A stretch of DNA of 15,288 nt from JAFAXD01 sp035472475. GTDB lineage: Bacteria; Pseudomonadota; Alphaproteobacteria; Rhizobiales; Xanthobacteraceae. Of the stretch, positions 14,230-15,288 are shown one piece after another. The stretch is taken from NCBI GenBank assembly GCA_035472475.1, contig DATIPA010000103.1:1-15288 (forward strand). The letters run 5' to 3'. The translations under genes were made by a program, and so were the position numbers. The notes under the pieces are model-generated. The model saw only the letters and a program-made list of their open reading frames with translations, did not search any database and was not told the DNA's origin. Numbering within the stretch: position 1 is the first letter of the stretch; the number at the start of each line of letters is the position of its first letter.

Positions 14230-14367
14230 TCAACGCGCCCTTGCCGGTGCTGGATCGGTCTTCCTGGTCGATTTTTCCCGAGTGTGGCCTCCAGACTACA
14301 GCCAGACGGCCGCAGTCGCGGTTAAATGCGGCGAATCACGCCGGGCGACTGGACTGGAGTGCCTTCG

Positions 14368-15288
14368 ATGAGCTTGGGACTTGCTTTGTCTTGTCGTCGT
14401 CTCGCAGTCGCCGGTGGGTTGGCGATGTTGGCGATCACCACCGCCGGGTGGGATCACGCCGATGCGGCGCGCGCGGGAGCGCGCGCGCCGGCGAAAGCTA
14501 CGACGCACGCCACCGCTGCAAAAGGCGCCAAGGGTCGCCACGCTGCACACAAGCGCCCAATTCACGGTCCCAACTATCACCCGCCGTATGCCGCGATCGT
14601 AGTCGACGACAATTCCGGCCAGGTGCTGCACGAAGAGAATGCGGATGAGCCGCGCCATCCCGCCTCGCTCACCAAGATCATGACGCTCTATTTGCTGTTC
14701 GAGCAGATCGAGGCCGGCAAGTTCAAGCTCGACACGCCGCTGTCGATTTCGGCGTTTGCGGCGAGCCAGAATCCCACCAAGCTCAATCTCAAGGCCAACC
14801 AAACCATTCTGGTCGAGGACGCGATCAAGGGGCTGGTCACCAAATCGGCGAACGACGCCGCCGTGGTGGTGGCAGAGGCGATCGGCGGCACCGAAGCCGA
14901 CTTCGGGGTGCTGATGACCGCCAAGGCGCGCGCTCTCAGCATGGCGGGCACGACCTACGTCAACGCCTCCGGCCTGCCGGCCGACGAGCAGATCACCACC
15001 GCCCGCGACCAGGCGCTTCTCGGCGGTGCGATCCAGGACCGGTTCCCGGTCTACTATCGCTATTTCTCGACACCGAGCTTCCACTACAAGGGCCGCGAGC
15101 ACCACAATCACAATGCCTTGCTTGGAAACGTCGAGGGCGTCGATGGGATCAAGACCGGTTACACCGAAGCGTCCGGATACAACCTCGTGGCGTCGGTCCG
15201 CCGCAACGGCAAACACATCGTCGCGGTGGTGCTGGGCGGGACGTCGAATGCGAAACGCGACGCCCGCATGCGCGATCTGATCACGCAG
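14368..15288 (+). CDS. D-alanyl-D-alanine carboxypeptidase (peptidase S11), 3' end cut by the window
   Basis: The first 307 codons are present and remain open to the last base. The three active-site motifs of low-molecular-weight penicillin-binding proteins are in order: SLTK (S100 nucleophile, K103), SAN (S160-N162) and KTG (262-264). Residues 1-33 are a probable signal peptide, and 34-70 form a basic Ala/Lys/His linker. The enzyme trims the terminal D-Ala from peptidoglycan stem peptides in the periplasm. GGAG lies upstream of the ATG at a usable distance. Many relatives in this bacterial group carry a further C-terminal domain, which would lie beyond the window. The preceding 138 bp (14230-14367) show no gene and only a weak hairpin. 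Confidence 0.95.
   Translation, partial: MSLGLALSCRRLAVAGGLAMLAITTAGWDHADAARAGARAPAKATTHATAAKGAKGRHAAHKRPIHGPNYHPPYAAIVVDDNSGQVLHEENADEPRHPASLTKIMTLYLLFEQIEAGKFKLDTPLSISAFAASQNPTKLNLKANQTILVEDAIKGLVTKSANDAAVVVAEAIGGTEADFGVLMTAKARALSMAGTTYVNASGLPADEQITTARDQALLGGAIQDRFPVYYRYFSTPSFHYKGREHHNHNALLGNVEGVDGIKTGYTEASGYNLVASVRRNGKHIVAVVLGGTSNAKRDARMRDLITQ

Noticed and set aside
14244..14277. Possible terminator after the 139-residue exported protein
   Set aside because: Only four Watson-Crick pairs with a loop of about eleven bases before five T; too weak.
14296..15216. 306-codon open frame antisense to the carboxypeptidase
   Set aside because: The opposite strand carries an S11 peptidase with all three catalytic motifs, so this is a shadow frame.

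Overview
The window comes from a GC-rich alphaproteobacterial chromosome, most likely of the order Hyphomicrobiales (Bradyrhizobium/Xanthobacteraceae-like). This rests on the gene order rimP-nusA-ylxR-infB, an IF2 with a long charged N-terminal extension, orphan Bug-type solute-binding receptors, and strong GC bias that creates many long antisense open frames. The genus is an inference. I see no tRNA, rRNA, CRISPR array, insertion sequence or phage gene.

Positions 1-5790 hold a translation/transcription-factor operon read on the minus strand: a promoter (5763-5790), a short structured leader ending in an intrinsic terminator (5674-5757), then rimP, nusA, ylxR and infB. The genes are packed tightly: 2 bp between rimP and nusA, 40 bp between nusA and ylxR, and a 4-bp ATGA overlap between ylxR and infB. 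The terminator lies between promoter and first gene, so the operon looks attenuated. RimP matures the 30S subunit, NusA controls pausing, termination and antitermination, YlxR is an RNA-binding protein, and IF2 brings initiator tRNA to the ribosome.

Positions 5791-6337 hold an intergenic region with inverted repeats and a putative structured 5' UTR. It leads into a small exported Tyr/Arg-rich protein (6110-6337) that has an unusually perfect ribosome-binding site.

Positions 6367-8761 hold two divergent Bug-family (TctC-like) periplasmic receptors and a small exported hypothetical protein. The first receptor is intact. The second is broken by a frameshift near its C-terminus. No tctA/tctB transporter genes are nearby. 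A fragment that looks like the C-terminus of a third Bug protein lies at about 11607-11750.

Positions 8902-12994 are accessory metabolism: a SAM-dependent methyltransferase, a Rieske-flavodoxin fusion, a divergently transcribed exported cupin with a hairpin just ahead of its ribosome-binding site, and a FAD-dependent amine oxidase. Positions 13068-15288 encode two exported proteins of unknown function and the first 307 codons of a D-Ala-D-Ala carboxypeptidase (peptidase S11), cut by the window end.

I did not find a convincing new multi-gene system. The observations most worth checking are the rimP-operon leader/attenuator, the structured UTR ahead of the small exported gene, and the Rieske-flavodoxin fusion.
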